The notes under the pieces were generated by a model. That model had not been told where the DNA came from and searched no databases. It was given only the letters and a program-made list of their open reading frames with translations. From NCBI GenBank assembly GCA_964035795.1, contig OZ038323.1, positions 5,325,561 to 5,389,560 of the forward strand: a DNA stretch of 64,000 nt, given 5' to 3'. Within the stretch, counting starts at the first letter, position 1; every line of letters starts with the position of its first letter. The translations under genes and the position numbers were made by a program. Positions 30,131-43,309 of the stretch are shown piece after piece. Source of the DNA: Pterobdella sp. o SKG-2022. Its lineage: Eukaryota; Annelida; Clitellata; Hirudinida; Piscicolidae.

Positions 30131-33100
30131 ATGTTTTTATATAATTATATATTATTGGGAGTTATTTTCAGTTTAAATGATTTTTTAACAGTTACTCAGG
30201 GTTACTTGAAACTAGGTTTTGAAGGTGATGGGGATGGATTTTTCCAACAAGGAATAAAGTTGAATTCGTCAACGATGGAGTACCCATTCATAGCATCACC
30301 TCAAGTATCATCAATGTCGATAAACTACGCCAATAAAATCACAAACAAAGTTTCCATGCCTCAATTTATGACAAATTTTCGTTTCAATAGAAAAATAAGT
30401 ACTCAACAAATAGGTGGCTTTTTGATAAGTGCTCATCTAGTAAGTGAGAAATTGCATAGAGGAGAAATGGTTGAAGTTATATTCCACGTTGAAAAACCTC
30501 CAAAAATGGTGAAACACTTAAATCGTTATGGAGTGAGCAACAAGCAGTTCCACCCTGTGAAACTTCCTCATAGCAAACATTTTTTATGTCTACTTGCATA
30601 TGTTCGCAGTAGAAAGTACACCAAAGCTTTCAATTCATGCTGTAGCATAAACACTAAAAAAGAAACTGTTTGTTTGGCTCAGGTAGAAGTTGGTCTTGAT
30701 TGGTGGCCAGATGATTTTTATTTCAATGAGTTTGATGATGGATCAATCTGGAATGATGCAGAACACAAAAATGATTGGATTAATGCTAGATCAAAATCTT
30801 TTGAAGTGAAATTTTCCATGATGCAGTCAGAATGCCCAGATGATTTGAAAATAGTGAAACGTCCAAAATTCTTTATTGGAAATGTGACATTCTTACCAGA
30901 TGCTACAAAGTATGAGATGACGAAGGAAGATCAGAACATTCTCATTGGAGTTCCTAAAGGGTTATTTCATAGAAACAATGTGTTCCGAGTCCCTGTCAAT
31001 CTCTATGACTCCCAACTTACAGAGTTCAGAATAAGGTATGGAATTCTATTCACAATTATAACAACCTCATGTGTTTTTTTTGTTAAATTTAGTATTTTCG
31101 ATCGATGATTTTGGGTGTTTTTCTTGTTTTGTTTTATTTTTCGTTCAAATTCTTATGATAAAATAAATAATTAGTCTTGAACTCTTTCAATGGCACTTTA
31201 CTTCTCATTGTAATGTTTCAACTCAATCATGCAGAATCTATAGCAAAAGACCAGGAATATCTTTATTATCACTAGAACCTAACAAATCTCTTAAAGATAC
31301 ATGGAACTTTTCTTTTGAAAACAACTTTTCTGTCAAAAAGATCACAGCTTGGGTCATATATGCCAAAGCTACTGAGAATTATACAGACCACGAAGAGTAA
31401 GTATGCACTATTTCAGTGTTATTTTATAAAAATTTACTGCAAAAAAGTGTTTTATAAACAGTTGGATAAAGATGATATTACCAGCAGATCAAAAAGCTTC
31501 GTTTTTTATAATAAAAAATATAACTGCTGTGTTTTTCTTGGTTTTATTGAATTCAGTTAGGCAATATATATGCTAAAAAATTCCCTATAAAATACTTCTT
31601 CCAATAATTTGTTTTCATAATTTCATTTATTTTTATCTAGTTTTTTTAATTTTTTTTTGTATGATTTGGTCATGATGATGATGCTGATTTTTTTAATTCA
31701 ATTTTGACACAAGATAATAGAATTTATTCTAGTTCCTTTTTATGGTTTTATTTTGTTCGAATATAACTTCTCAAATTTCATCTCAACTGTTAATTTGATT
31801 TTCAAGCATAGATTAGTTTATAGCTCTATGTTGAGTGTTTTTATGCAGCGTTTTCAAACAAACGCCCTATATTTGTATGTTTTCCAAATATATGTATCTT
31901 TGTTAATATATGGAGCTGTAATAATCATGTCATTTTTAATATAATTTATTAATTACAAAATATATAAAATGCCTGATAATTAAAAAATTCAATACATTCA
32001 TTTGGTGAAAAGACTTTCTTCATATTTTAATTAGCTATATTAGAAAATAATGCGTTTTTTCAATCAATGAGATTGACTCATCAAAACTCCACCAATAAAA
32101 CCGTTCCAATGTTTACCACCCCACAGCCACTCCAACAAAATGCTGAAGCTCTTCTCTGTTGTGTTCAAGATCCAAGATAATTATTCTCAATACACAAATA
32201 AAGTGGTGCTGCCTTCAAAGATTGACTACAACATGACCCACACTCACAGAGAGATTAATAACGGCATCACTGTGAAGATGGTTCTTGAACCTGATAAAGT
32301 TCACAATATAGTACCCATTATCAAGGTCGGTTTGTGGATGGGCTGGTTGCTGGTTGATTAAGTGGGTATTTAAATGGGATTTGAGATTTCGGCATCTATC
32401 TCAGGGTTATTTTACTGGTGAAATGATTATTAAATTATTATTTTATATTATGTTGATTAATTGATTATTCTTGATTGGTTGGTTAATTAATTGCTAGAAA
32501 ACGACTTCATTAAAAACTTAAATCATCATCATCACATAACTGAATTCACACCATAGAACCAAATCACTCCAGAGCAAAGAATTGGTGAACATGATGATGT
32601 TGACGGGCAGGTTGTCTCACTACCCAATGAGTGTCTACATGGTCATGCACCCTGATGTCATCAAGGACATCACCAACCAGGCCAACTGCAGTTCAACAGA
32701 CGAGTCTGTTGCTCTGGTTTGTGGCACTTTTTTTTATATTTGAGTTTTGTTTAGTTGATTTTGTTTAATTTTTTGTTTTACTGGGAAATTAGATATAGAT
32801 TTGAATAATGTGTTCAAATGTGTATCAATTTGAATTGTCTTTCATTAATTATTCAAATATGGCTAGATGAAAATCACTAAAAGATATAAACGAGTTTATA
32901 AGCTGTTGTTTGCTTTCATTCAAACTCATAGAAAACTAAAAATAAATGTACAAAATCATTGGTACAGGTTGACACACACTGCAAGTTCATTGAGTTTGGT
33001 GACAGATCTCTCAAGGGTTCAGATGAGTTTGAAGTTGAGATCAAGTATGGCAGGTTCACAAGGAGACTTGTGTTGCAAGTATGGGTGCCTCAGCGCAAGT

Positions 33101-36100
33101 TGGATGTGGTTTTGTCAGATTATAAGCTTGAGATGATTGATGGGTGGAAAGTTTCCAAATATTTTGATATTAGTAAAGTTATTAAGAATAAAGTTGGTGG
33201 TGTAGAAAACACAGACAATAAACAAGAGACAGTAATAAGTTTTGAAAGACCTTCCGTGCAGGTTGAAGAGAAAGAAAAAGATGAGATTTACGAAATTGGA
33301 AACATAAAGTATGATTACGACGAAGATTCAATCGGATTCACTTCAAAAGGTGGCCATATTGAGTTGACAAAAGATGAGAATAAAGCTAATGAAGATATAA
33401 ATAAATTGGATACCTTGAATAATGTAAGTCAACCCACCCACTCGCTCCCACACACTGCGTCAACTGTCGTCTCAACCACTCACCAATACATGCCTTCACA
33501 TTCATCTCCACAAACATCAGTATTTACCAAACCATCCGTATCTACCACTACTTCCACCACCTCGACCCAAGGGGATTTGTTGGATTACACCACTCATGAG
33601 CTCTCCAACTCTACAGTGGCCAAGACTGAAGAGTTCAATGCGGGCACCAAACTTTCAAGGAAGAGGAGGAGGTTGAAAAGGGAGAAGAAATTAAGGTTGG
33701 TTTTATATGTGGTGTATTTTATTTCTTTATTGTCTTCTCAGATTCCCAGAGCAATTTAAACTTTTATTTAAAGAAGTAAACTTTCATATTAACGCCAAGA
33801 AAAGCAACTGAGTCGTTAATAAAGTTTTTTTATCGGCCCGTATAGTTCATTGGAAGAGCATTAGGCTAATTATGTAAAGTTACCGGGTTCGATCCCGCGT
33901 GTGGCAAGCGTTTTGAGCTATAAAGAAAAGCGCTTCATAAATACTGTAATAAATTACATTTTAGACTAAGATTTGAACATTTTGAATCACGTCTACAAAC
34001 GCTTTATAGACTGCGTGATTTTGCCTGCCACTGGCTCCTATGCAATGTATTTAGGTGACTCAGGTAGTTCAGAGGGAAAGTTTTGAACTAGAGTGTCTGT
34101 TTTGGGTTGAAATTTTGACCGTTTCCCACTAGATAGAGTTTTTGCCTATCTTTTTATGTTGTTCAAAAGTACATCTTCAAAGTTTAAATACAAATTTACT
34201 TATAGGTTGTATTTTAATGTATGCACCACCTTCATTATTCATGGTTGTTTTTGTATAAAACAAAAACTGAGTTAGAATATTCAGGGTGATGATACTAGAG
34301 TATCTTTTATTGCTTTCACATGCAACCATGCAGATACCCCAAACCTTGTCCTTATCGCTATCAGAGTGCAAGAGTTGAGGTTTATTGCTACTTCATCACT
34401 TCAAACAACACAAACTTAACACAAGCGTTTCTCGTAACTGACTTAATGAAATACCGATTGGAAGTGGGTAATAGTAGTGTGGGTGAATTGGTGGATTATG
34501 GTGGGGAAGTTGTGTTAGAGGGTCGCAGGAAGGGGGTGAGTTTCGTTCAGGTCAGGTCGATAGAAGGGCAGGTCTTAGGCTTGAAGGAGTTTCAAGTTTC
34601 TAATGAGGTTGTCAAGGTGGTTGATATGAAGGCTCGTATTGTAACCAAGGTGAACGCCACAGTTGAGGAGTTTCAAATGTATAGAAATGCCCTCAAAGAG
34701 CCCTCACTTCGAGTCACTCTCCACCACCAGTTCAGCTCCAACCACCGAGTGAGTCACTCGTTTTATTGTTTCCATGATTTTAAAATAAATATTTGAATTT
34801 TATTTTTTTCTTTATCGTTTAAAAAGTATTTTTTGAGTTTTAAAAAATCTATTTTAATTAATTAAATGTGAAAGAAATCAATTGAAAATAATTTAACGTT
34901 TGGCACACAAGCACCGCAAACATCAAAATACATTTGCAGACGGGCATCATTGATGCGGAATTGTTATTTTCCGATAATGGCAGTCTTCCACTTCATTTGA
35001 TGGAGGCAGGCTCTTTCCATTTGCAAATCGACATCAAGAACACCACATCGCCAAGTTCGCTATTGTATCCCATTCATTTAGACTCTTTCGTTTCAAAGAT
35101 GTTTATAAAGGTGCTAATGATTTATCAAGCCAATGGGTATTATAAGAATTTTTTGAAACTCAGTCTTTCGGAAATAAATGTGTAAAAATGGCTTAGTTTT
35201 TAAGTTTTAGGATAAATAAAATTAATTATGATTACTATTAAATTTCAAAGAAACTTTTATTTTTGCAAAAACTATAGTTATAACTTAATCTATTCAACAA
35301 AGCTCATATTTGTGCTTGTATGAAATGTACATTAAAATCTTTATCAACGCAGCTGATTTCTTACACGACTCTACCTACTACAACAATATCGACACTTATG
35401 ATTATTATGACGATGATGACGACGACGACGATGATGATCACGATAGTATATTCAACAACATGATAAGAAAAAAAAGAAGCAAAAATCATTGGAGTTTGTT
35501 TGACACAAACATTGAAGTGGTACCTGCAAATAATAATAGCCATAATGAGTTCACTTCCAAGCCATTCTTCTTGCCGTCTCTCAAAGTAGTAATGGCCCTG
35601 AATGATCGACTGGCAGGGCCTTTATACGCCCATGTGAGTCTCTTTGTTGACAGCAGTTGTAGAGTTCAACCATACCATCATAACCGCTTCCCATTGGCTA
35701 CTGCCAAGATACCATTAATAGTACTCTTCGGCAATGATTCTACTCTGAGCCATATGCGCAAACATCACTTCGAAAAGTTGGTTTATTCTTTTTTAATATT
35801 GATGAGTTTTGAAAACTTAAACTATCATGAATAATTTATTAAATAATTAATTTTTTTTTAAATTTTTAAATAAAAATACTGATATAATAAAAAAAAACAA
35901 AAGGCCAGTGAGAGAAGAAAAAAGTGGTTCAAAACTGGGTCACGATTACACGTTTGAGCACCGGTCCCATAACAACCCTCCACACAACACATACTACCAG
36001 AAGATCCATAATATATCGACATTGGAAATGATAATGTTGTTTGCCGTGGTGATCTTCTGTATCATTGTGGCTGTCTTATTGCTGCATTGGGTCGTTGGCA

Positions 36101-37548
36101 CTGCACGCAAACGAAGGCCTTTGAAGGTTTCTAGTTTTTTTACAGGGTTCACAGTTGAATGTTTAGTTTGTATAGCATTAAAAAAGCTTTATGAGATTAA
36201 TTTTTAAAAATACAAATGTATTGTAAAAATAACTTTAGATTATAAGTTTTCAGTAATCTTAATTTCGTTTTCAAATTTGAGGTCCAAGGACAATTTAATT
36301 TCAGAAAAACACAAAATTAAAATAAAAACATTTTTGCATAATAATGGTAATAATTTTTGTAATGGTCCATGTTTATCATGAACTTACATGATATGACTAG
36401 CTTTGTATAAATGGATCATATTGTTACTCAATTTTTTTAATTCGTCCTTTCTTTTGCATCTTCATTTTCACTTTCATATTATGTAAAACTAATTCGAATT
36501 TTGTATATTATTCAAGACTGATTTTTTCTTTATTACGTTAAAGTTGCAAGGTTTATAATTTGCACTGTGTGCTTAATCTAATTAATAATGTCTGTTAGAT
36601 AGAATGATAATCTCCAAGCATAATTAATTGAAGTTTTTATTCAAAAAGGTGAAAGACAGTGGTGAGAGTGCATGTGGAGTAGAGAATGACTGGGTGTGGA
36701 TTGGTCAAAAGACCCTGGAAAAGAATGCCGTGCAGACGACTTGCTTGGCTACATTGATGCCAGATGAAGATTTCCACAGCTCTCTGCTCAGTCCCTCTAA
36801 TGACAATATCAGGTCTTCCTTTGGTAAGATGGCCAGCTCCAGCGCTAATCTTGTTAACAATGACGTTTATAAGAACGCAAGTTTTTACGTGAACAGTAGC
36901 AGCATGGTTCGACCTTTTTCCGAAAGTCCACCTCCTCTACCACCTCGCCAATGGAAAAGCAACTTGAACATCAACAAAGTGAATGGCACCTCTGACGTCA
37001 GAGACGATGGTGTCAGGCGTTTGAGACATCGATCCGAAAAAAAGCGGAAAACGCTTTCTACTGCAGAAGACTTCAAGATTCCTTTTCCACCGAGACCAAA
37101 CAGACTTCCCTCCTCCTCATCTTCTTCCCATCTCATCAACAACAACTTCTTCAGCAACCACCACAACGACACCATTCAAGAGGGTGAGTACATCATTAAT
37201 GCTGGTGCTGACACCAAACTACTCAGCATGCACCCAACCAACCACCAAATATCTACCAATAACCACCAAATCAATGCCAACCACCATTACAATAACTTCT
37301 ACACTAGCGTCATGCCGCCCCACAACTATTTCGGTGGGGGAGCTTATCCCGGGGAAGTTTTAACCAATGAAATAAGCGCGTCTGACGCTTCGAACATGCA
37401 GTCGGAAATCTGGCTAAAAAAGCCTCTGAATAATGACACCAAAAAATTAATTCGTTACATTGATAATTCTGCCGTGAATTCAGAATTTGAAAGTGATTCA
37501 CCCGCCATCAACAAATACCTCAACAAGCTGAAGGAGACATCAACCTGA
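30131..37548 (+). CDS. TMEM132: TMEM132 family type I membrane protein
   Basis: Ten coding exons: 30131-31035, 31235-31396, 32127-32325, 32573-32716, 32968-33695, 34334-34748, 34940-about 35054, 35353-35776, 35904-36126, 36649-37548; near 1,400 aa. Residues 1-23 are a signal peptide. Family hallmarks are VEVGLDWWPDDF, the cohesin-like segment DTHCKFIEFGD...VWVPQRKLDVVLSDYKLE..DGWKV, RYQSARVEVYCYF, and NDWVWIG in the tail. The TM helix is MIMLFAVVIFCIIVAVLLLHWVV in exon 9, followed by a Pro/Ser/Asn-rich cytoplasmic tail. TMEM132 proteins are neural adhesion-type molecules thought to link to actin. A Ser/Thr-rich insert and basic RKRRRLKREKK end exon 5; a ten-Asp run opens exon 8. The junction after exon 7 is not settled: phase needs one leftover base, and the only donor I find (35054/35055) is weak. 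Confidence 0.9.
33834..33966 (+). repeat. tRNA-derived SINE, internally deleted copy
   Basis: Head GCCCGTATAGTTCATTGGAA with B box GGGTTCGATCCC and tail AAGAAAAGCGCTTCATAAAT. It has the same architecture as 29413-29596 with a shorter middle. It sits in TMEM132 intron 5. Confidence 0.7.
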
Positions 37549-38731
37549 AATACCAAAGTAAGTTCATTTCAGCATCATCGTCATTATTGGCATTTATTTT
37601 ATCTCTGACATTGTCATAAAACAAAATCTGTTCATTATCAAGTTAATTTTTCAAGTAATTTTTTCCGTTTATTTTTTGCATATTTATTAATTTTCAAGTT
37701 CTGTTTTTTATCAGGTTAATTTTTGAATAATTTTTTATAGTTTGTATTTATAGTTTTTCACTTGACAGGGCGACGGGCTGTTTTGAGGTGAAACTTGTAA
37801 TAAAACTGAAATGCACTTTGTGAATTTTGTTATACGCGTTATAGATACCTCGAAATGTTGTTTCGCAACTATTGTCGGTTGTTTCGCTTGATCTAGTCGT
37901 TTATCTCATTACTTCAATTCAACTTTTTTTATTATAATTTGTACATAGTTTAAGAAGAAATAATTTATTGCATGATTTTTATGAATTTCTACAACTATTA
38001 GTAAGAAACGTCTACTACCCATATTATATTTGACTGTTATTACTTTTCATTTCAAACGTTACATCGATTGTACATTTATCGAAGCTGAATGAATATGCTG
38101 TAATGACGTCGAGTCGGTGATGGCTCATTGTTTTAAACCCTTTGATGTTAGGAGAATTAATGATGTTATTGTGGTTAAGCCATCCGGTTTTTGGCTTTTC
38201 TCATTATTTGAAGCTTAATAATGATTTGATGTATTCGATTATTTCATTATACTCAACATTTCTCCCTCTTTTATTGGGTCAGACTCATCAAAAATTAATG
38301 TTATCTCTATATGATGGCATGCATGCCCTTTTTAAGTCAATTGGCCAAAATTTTTTATTTAAGGTAGTCTTAGGTTTTGGTATGAACAATTATACTGGAG
38401 AAAGTTTTAATATATTATTGGAAAATAGATTCAAAATGAAAATTTCAAGCATACTTATTGATCAAACCAATGTACTGTTACATATGAAATCTAGTCACTT
38501 AAACTGCATTTAACTTATCATTTTAACAATCAGAGTATTCTTTTTACGTATTGTTTGTGTTTGTCTCATTTCTAATCAAATCAACCATTCATAATTCTCA
38601 AAGAATAATTTATTTTTACTTTTAATAATCTCATTGTTTTGAAATAAAATTTTAAATTCAAATTTTTGTAATATACTTTGAATTTGAGCATTTAAAAAAT
38701 TTGAAATACGAATTTAGTATAGCACTTCTGG
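37549..38731. other. Convergent intergenic region, probable 3' UTRs
   Basis: Between the TMEM132 stop (plus) and the dynein light chain stop (minus). It is AT-rich. A 123-codon open frame at 38142-38513 shows no recognisable domain and is probably chance within the TMEM132 3' UTR. Confidence 0.5.
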
Positions 38732-39365
38732 TTATCCTGATTTGAACAGCATTATTGCTACAGGACCAATGTAGAAGTAGATGAAATGGTTTTCCTGGTG
38801 ATTCACCCAACTACCAAATTTTCTTCCTACTATACAATGCCACGAAGGGTGGAACTTTTTTTCAAACATTGTCTGTTGAAATAATCAGTAAATTTTCAAA
38901 AAAAATTTACTAGACTTTAGAAGTAGAAAAATGAAATTAAAAAATTTTGAATTGAAAAACACTTCAATAAATGATAAAGTACAATAGCCTGAATCTAAAA
39001 GTAAAGACAACAAACACTAAGTATTTATTAAATGACACCAAGCTTTTCGTAAGCCTAGCTTAAATTATCAGGATGATCGCTTGATAATGTAAGCTATCCT
39101 TACGAAAAGCTTCGTTTCATTTGAATATTTTGTGTTTGTTGCCCTTACTTCAATAAAATTTAAAATATACCTTAATGTAGCTTGCGATTTGTTGCTCATT
39201 GTTATAAAGCCCCAATGCCTCCGAGGCGGCAGCCACTGCAGCCGTTTGCATATCTTCAGACATGTCTGTGGTTTTTATCACAGCATTCATCGCATCTATC
39301 AATTTTGTTTGGAAATAATTTTTGGACGCGTGGGTAGGTTTAAAATTTATTTTTGAAACAGACAA
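38732..39365 (-). CDS. Dynein light chain, LC8 type
   Basis: Two exons, 39171-39365 and 38732-38872, give 111 aa. LC8 signatures are clear: [13 protein letters not shown] in helix 1, [16 protein letters not shown], then [17 protein letters not shown] and the C-terminal [20 protein letters not shown]8 is a dimeric hub that binds short linear motifs in its edge-strand groove and works in dynein and many other complexes. This protein carries about 20 extra N-terminal residues compared with the 89-aa canonical LC8, and has W in GSWV where LC8 has Y, so it may be a divergent or axonemal paralogue. Its intron holds a foldback element. Confidence 0.9.
39001..39150. repeat. Foldback element, AAGCTTTTCGTAAG family (copy 1)
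   Basis: The left arm from 39001 (GACAACAAACACTAAGTATT, then CCAAGCTTTTCGTAAG) pairs with the right arm ending 39150 (CCTTACGAAAAGCTTCG, then GTGTTTGTTGCCCTTACTT). A loop of about 40 bp contains TTATCAGGATGATCGCTTGA. It lies in the dynein light chain intron. Confidence 0.8.
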
Positions 39366-39780
39366 AATGTAGTTTTAAAAGTAAACAAACTAGTTTCTGA
39401 AACAATGGAAGTTTTAAAATTAAAAAAATGCTAATACCTTTAAATATTTAAATTGGACAGCAAAAAGTGTGAAAAATATTCGAGCTTTTCAAGAAAACAT
39501 TTTTTAAACTATCATTGAGCAACCTAGTCACTAAAAACATTAAACTGTTTTATGTTCAATATTTAAAGCTCAAAGGTTATCAAAATATAACGAAACAAAA
39601 ACAGAAAAAAATTACAATTATTTTGCAATAAACGGTTATATAAATTGAGTTGAAGTTTATAATGAGAAATTTCAATTAAATGTTTGAAACCTTCTTTAAA
39701 TATTAATATTTATCAATGAATAATGAGAAAAAACCTGAAAATAAAGTTTGAAAAACCAAAAAATTTTCATTTTCAAAATT

Positions 39781-41455
39781 TTACTTTTGCTTTTTATTTT
39801 CTATTTTCGAATTTTTGCATAATGAAACTTTTTTGATTATGAGTTTTAGAAGAAATAACAACAAGAACGCTGTCAGACCAATAATCACCAGAAATGCCAA
39901 AAATATATCGAACATGAAGTATTGAAACCAGTAGAGTTGAGTGGAGTTGTCTACTAAATGTTCGTCACCAAATTTGATTACATGGTTGATGGCGTGGGAA
40001 ACCTTCTGAGCAGCTGTGATTGGGCGGTCCTTCATTATGGAAGACCAGCGATTGGCTGATTTTTTATAAGCACTCTCTTTTGAAGTCAGCATCAGAATAT
40101 TATCAATTAATTCTTGCTCAGACCAATCAGAAAAGTCCATTTTGATTCCAAACTTTTTACTTTCAGCCAAATTAGCTTGGTGTAACTGATCTATAGCCAT
40201 GGGAAAGACTAACAGCGGAGTTCCATGGTGAACAGCTTCCACCAAACTATTGTAACCACCATGACTAACAAACAAAACTACTTTCGACAGCAAATCATTC
40301 TGTGGTACCCATGATCTCAACATCAAGTTTCCAATCTTTCTTCCACATACCGCTTCGTTTTTTACCTTCCATATAAAATTGAATTTCGTCAATTTTTCAA
40401 AAACATTGCAAAATTTATCACTTTCTTCAGTAGGCAAAGTGTGAATAAAACTTCCAAATGACACTAACACTGTGGGTTTTTGGGCCACGAAAGTTTCAAG
40501 CTCGTTTGGCAAAGGCTCTGAAGTCCTAGCCATGATGTCACTAATGAGGATGCAGCGAGGTGTAGTGGGACGAGCATAACTCACGACTGGATCTTCCAAG
40601 TAGAGAAATAAACTGGCACTTTCAATAAAATTGCCAAAAGATTTAAAATTTGTCCCAAACTTGTCTCTCGCTTCGTAATACCAAGTGTCTTTTTCTTTCT
40701 CAGAAAAAAATGCATGGTTGAAAAAAAGGTCCCAACCTAAACTTCTGACTCTTTGTGCGAAACTCATTTTGTCGGTATGTCCAAGTAATAATGTCGAGGC
40801 AAAAGAAGGTATTCTAGGAATTCCAAACCTCCAGGGAATGAAAGGCAGGGACAAAATGGCATATGGTGAGTTCAAAAGTTTCGATACAACTTGTGAGTGT
40901 CGATGAGGTTCAAAATCAAAAACTAAAAATTCAATTTTTCTATCTTTCAATTTTTTCATGAATGCTTCATCTTGCAACATGTCGTAACATTCTTCTTCAA
41001 GAAAAGGCACCATTTTTTTGAGATACCATTCATAAAAAGCCGCAATATCTTTGCTTATTGCAAATTCAAACCAAATGTCTTGTGTTTCTTTCAAATCTAA
41101 TAAAACTTCGTTATGTCTTGTCTGAAAAGTGAGTGATTCAAAACCCGAAATATTTTGAGAAAGAGAAATTTTGTTGTTTGAAGATTTAACCAGGGTAACT
41201 TGATTTCCTAGCTTGGCCAACTCCTGTCCCAATCTGTGATGAAATCTCTTCGAAGTTAATTTCATCATTGAAAAATACGGTTTTTATAAAATAAAGTTTG
41301 AATGTTTTTGAATCGTAGACAAACCTAGTGAAGTACAAGAGATGGGAGTTGATGTTGGCAGGAAACAAAGCGATATTTGCACTGAAAACATTTTCTTGTT
41401 GGCCCAATAATATAATCGTGAAGAATATATATACAATATTCATCTTTGCTTTCAT
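39781..41455 (-). CDS. UDP-glycosyltransferase (UGT), copy A
   Basis: Exon 1, 41325-41455, and exon 2, 39781-41233, join across a 91-bp intron to 527 aa, usual for animal UGTs. A signal peptide (MNIVYIFFTIILLG) is followed by NINSHLLYFTRLGQELAKLG, with the His expected as catalytic base. The C-terminal UDP-sugar domain has PTVLVSFGSFIH, SWVPQNDLLSK and the signature FVSHGGYNSLVEAVHHGTP...PMAIDQLHQA, where D and Q contact the sugar. A TM helix (FLAFLVIIGLTAFLLLFLL) and a Lys-rich tail ending KKQK (a KKXX ER-retrieval pattern) close it. It would sit in the ER membrane, catalytic side in the lumen, conjugating lipophilic compounds. It is nearly identical to the gene at 46612-48283. Confidence 0.93.
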
Positions 41456-41754
41456 TTTATCTTTGGGTCAAAATTTCATTAGAAACTTTTCTTGAACTAA
41501 AACTCTTCTTTTCTACTTGATTTTTTTTTATATAATTTTATATCACATGTGTGCGTGAACAAAACTTGTGTGGCTTACTTACAAGCACTTGCTCTTCATT
41601 CCTTCCCGGCATGTGTGAAAAAGCTTAACCAATCGTAAGCAAACAAGTTTCAATCATTTATATTTCATAAACAAATATGTTAGATTAATATGAAATAAGT
41701 AGAATGTTTGTTCATAACAAAAACATTGGATTCAACACAGTATTTCAATATTTA

Positions 41755-41908
41755 TAATAGAAACAAATACTATGGTTTTTTGAGAAACTTATTACACGAA
41801 GCTTTTCGTAGGAGTATTTCACATTATCAAGTTGATAATAGCAGAGATTCTTACGAAAAGCTTCGTGTAATAAGTTTCTCAATAAACCTTAGTGTTTGTT
41901 TCTATTAT
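41755..41908. repeat. Foldback element, AAGCTTTTCGTAAG family (copy 2)
   Basis: A near-perfect inverted repeat: AATAGAAACAAATACTATGG through CACGAAGCTTTTCGTAGG on the left, and TTACGAAAAGCTTCGTG through TTTGTTTCTATT on the right. The loop is about 35 bp. Arms are about 60 bp. Confidence 0.85.
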
Positions 41909-43309
41909 ATTGATTTTCGGCTATTTTACGTCAATATATCTATATTTATTTTGTAAATTATCTTCAAATCAAGCTGCATAATTCTATAGTTCGACCCAAA
42001 CCATAGAATAAAATATACAAAACAAAGATGAACACTTTGTTAAAACTTTTCATGTTTCCTCAAGTTTTTTACATAATTTTGAACCAAACTTTGAATTACC
42101 AAAACCAATAAATATATATAAATAAAAATGCATATGTCGCTGAAAGGAAATGTAGCTCTTGTTTTCAATTTTTTTTGATGAATTTTTAAGGAAAATACTC
42201 ACAGGTAAGTTAATCCTTCATTTAATATTTCAGGTACGTGAGAAGTTCCAGCATTTTTGTTCTTTTTATTCATCCTTTTATTCTCCAACTTTTGGCTTCC
42301 ACAATAAACATACCTCAAAAAATCAGACTAAACGTTTTTATTATGTAGTTAGTTTTGTTTTAATTTTTAGTTTTGTTCTTGATTTTTTAGTCTTTAGAAT
42401 GAGAAAATTTCAGATACATTTATTGTCTTATCAAAACAAAAGCCAAAAAAATTTTAATATATAACATACATTAGATGTCTCTCATAAATTATAACCTCAT
42501 GAAATATCATGGAATTTCTTTCCAAGTTCTTAATTACCTTTATATATAAAAAGTGAAAATCTTATTATATTTCTTAAGTTTTTTTATTTATTGATATTCT
42601 AAAATATTTTTTACACATTGAAATGATTTCATCAGTTTAGAATAACTTAAAACTAGATAAGTTCGTTTCATTTAATTTTGTTTTATTTTTTTTTGTTAAA
42701 TCTAATTTTATTCATTTTTTTCGAGTTATCTAACTGTTGAGTTTTTTATCGCCATTGACGTTTACTTAAATTTTTAGTTTCTCAACTGAATAGGTTTTTA
42801 TAAACAAGGTAGCAACGCTTTTCTAATCAGAGTAACTAACGGTAGGATGAAAATGTGTTAATTATATATTCAAATAATTTTCAGAAACATCTTATTTATG
42901 TTTTTTATAGTAATTAAACTTTAAAAAATCTAAAGTTTGATATATTCATGTAATTTTTTTTACGAATCTTTTGTTTCATAAATGCTATAAAAAAACTTTT
43001 CTCAACAGAGACGAGGAATAAGTTTTTCTGAATTTAAAATAGAGCAGAATTCTTTTAACAATTAAATGTTTATTCGGTAGATTATTATGAGTCGTTTTGT
43101 AAAATTAAGCAGCAATTTGAAACTTAAAAATGGAAAAGAAGATCGTCCTCATAAAGAGACATAAAAACTTACCATCCAATCTGACTCTTCAACTTACATT
43201 TAGAGCAGAAGGATTTATTTTATTTCGATCTAATTTTTTGGGTGTGCTTGGAGCAATAAGCGATAAGCAATAATAAACTATATATATACTAATCATAATC
43301 TTTTGAATA

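Noticed and set aside
38142..38513. 123-codon plus-strand open frame
   Set aside because: No recognisable domain, within the probable TMEM132 3' UTR, and composition like the spacer.
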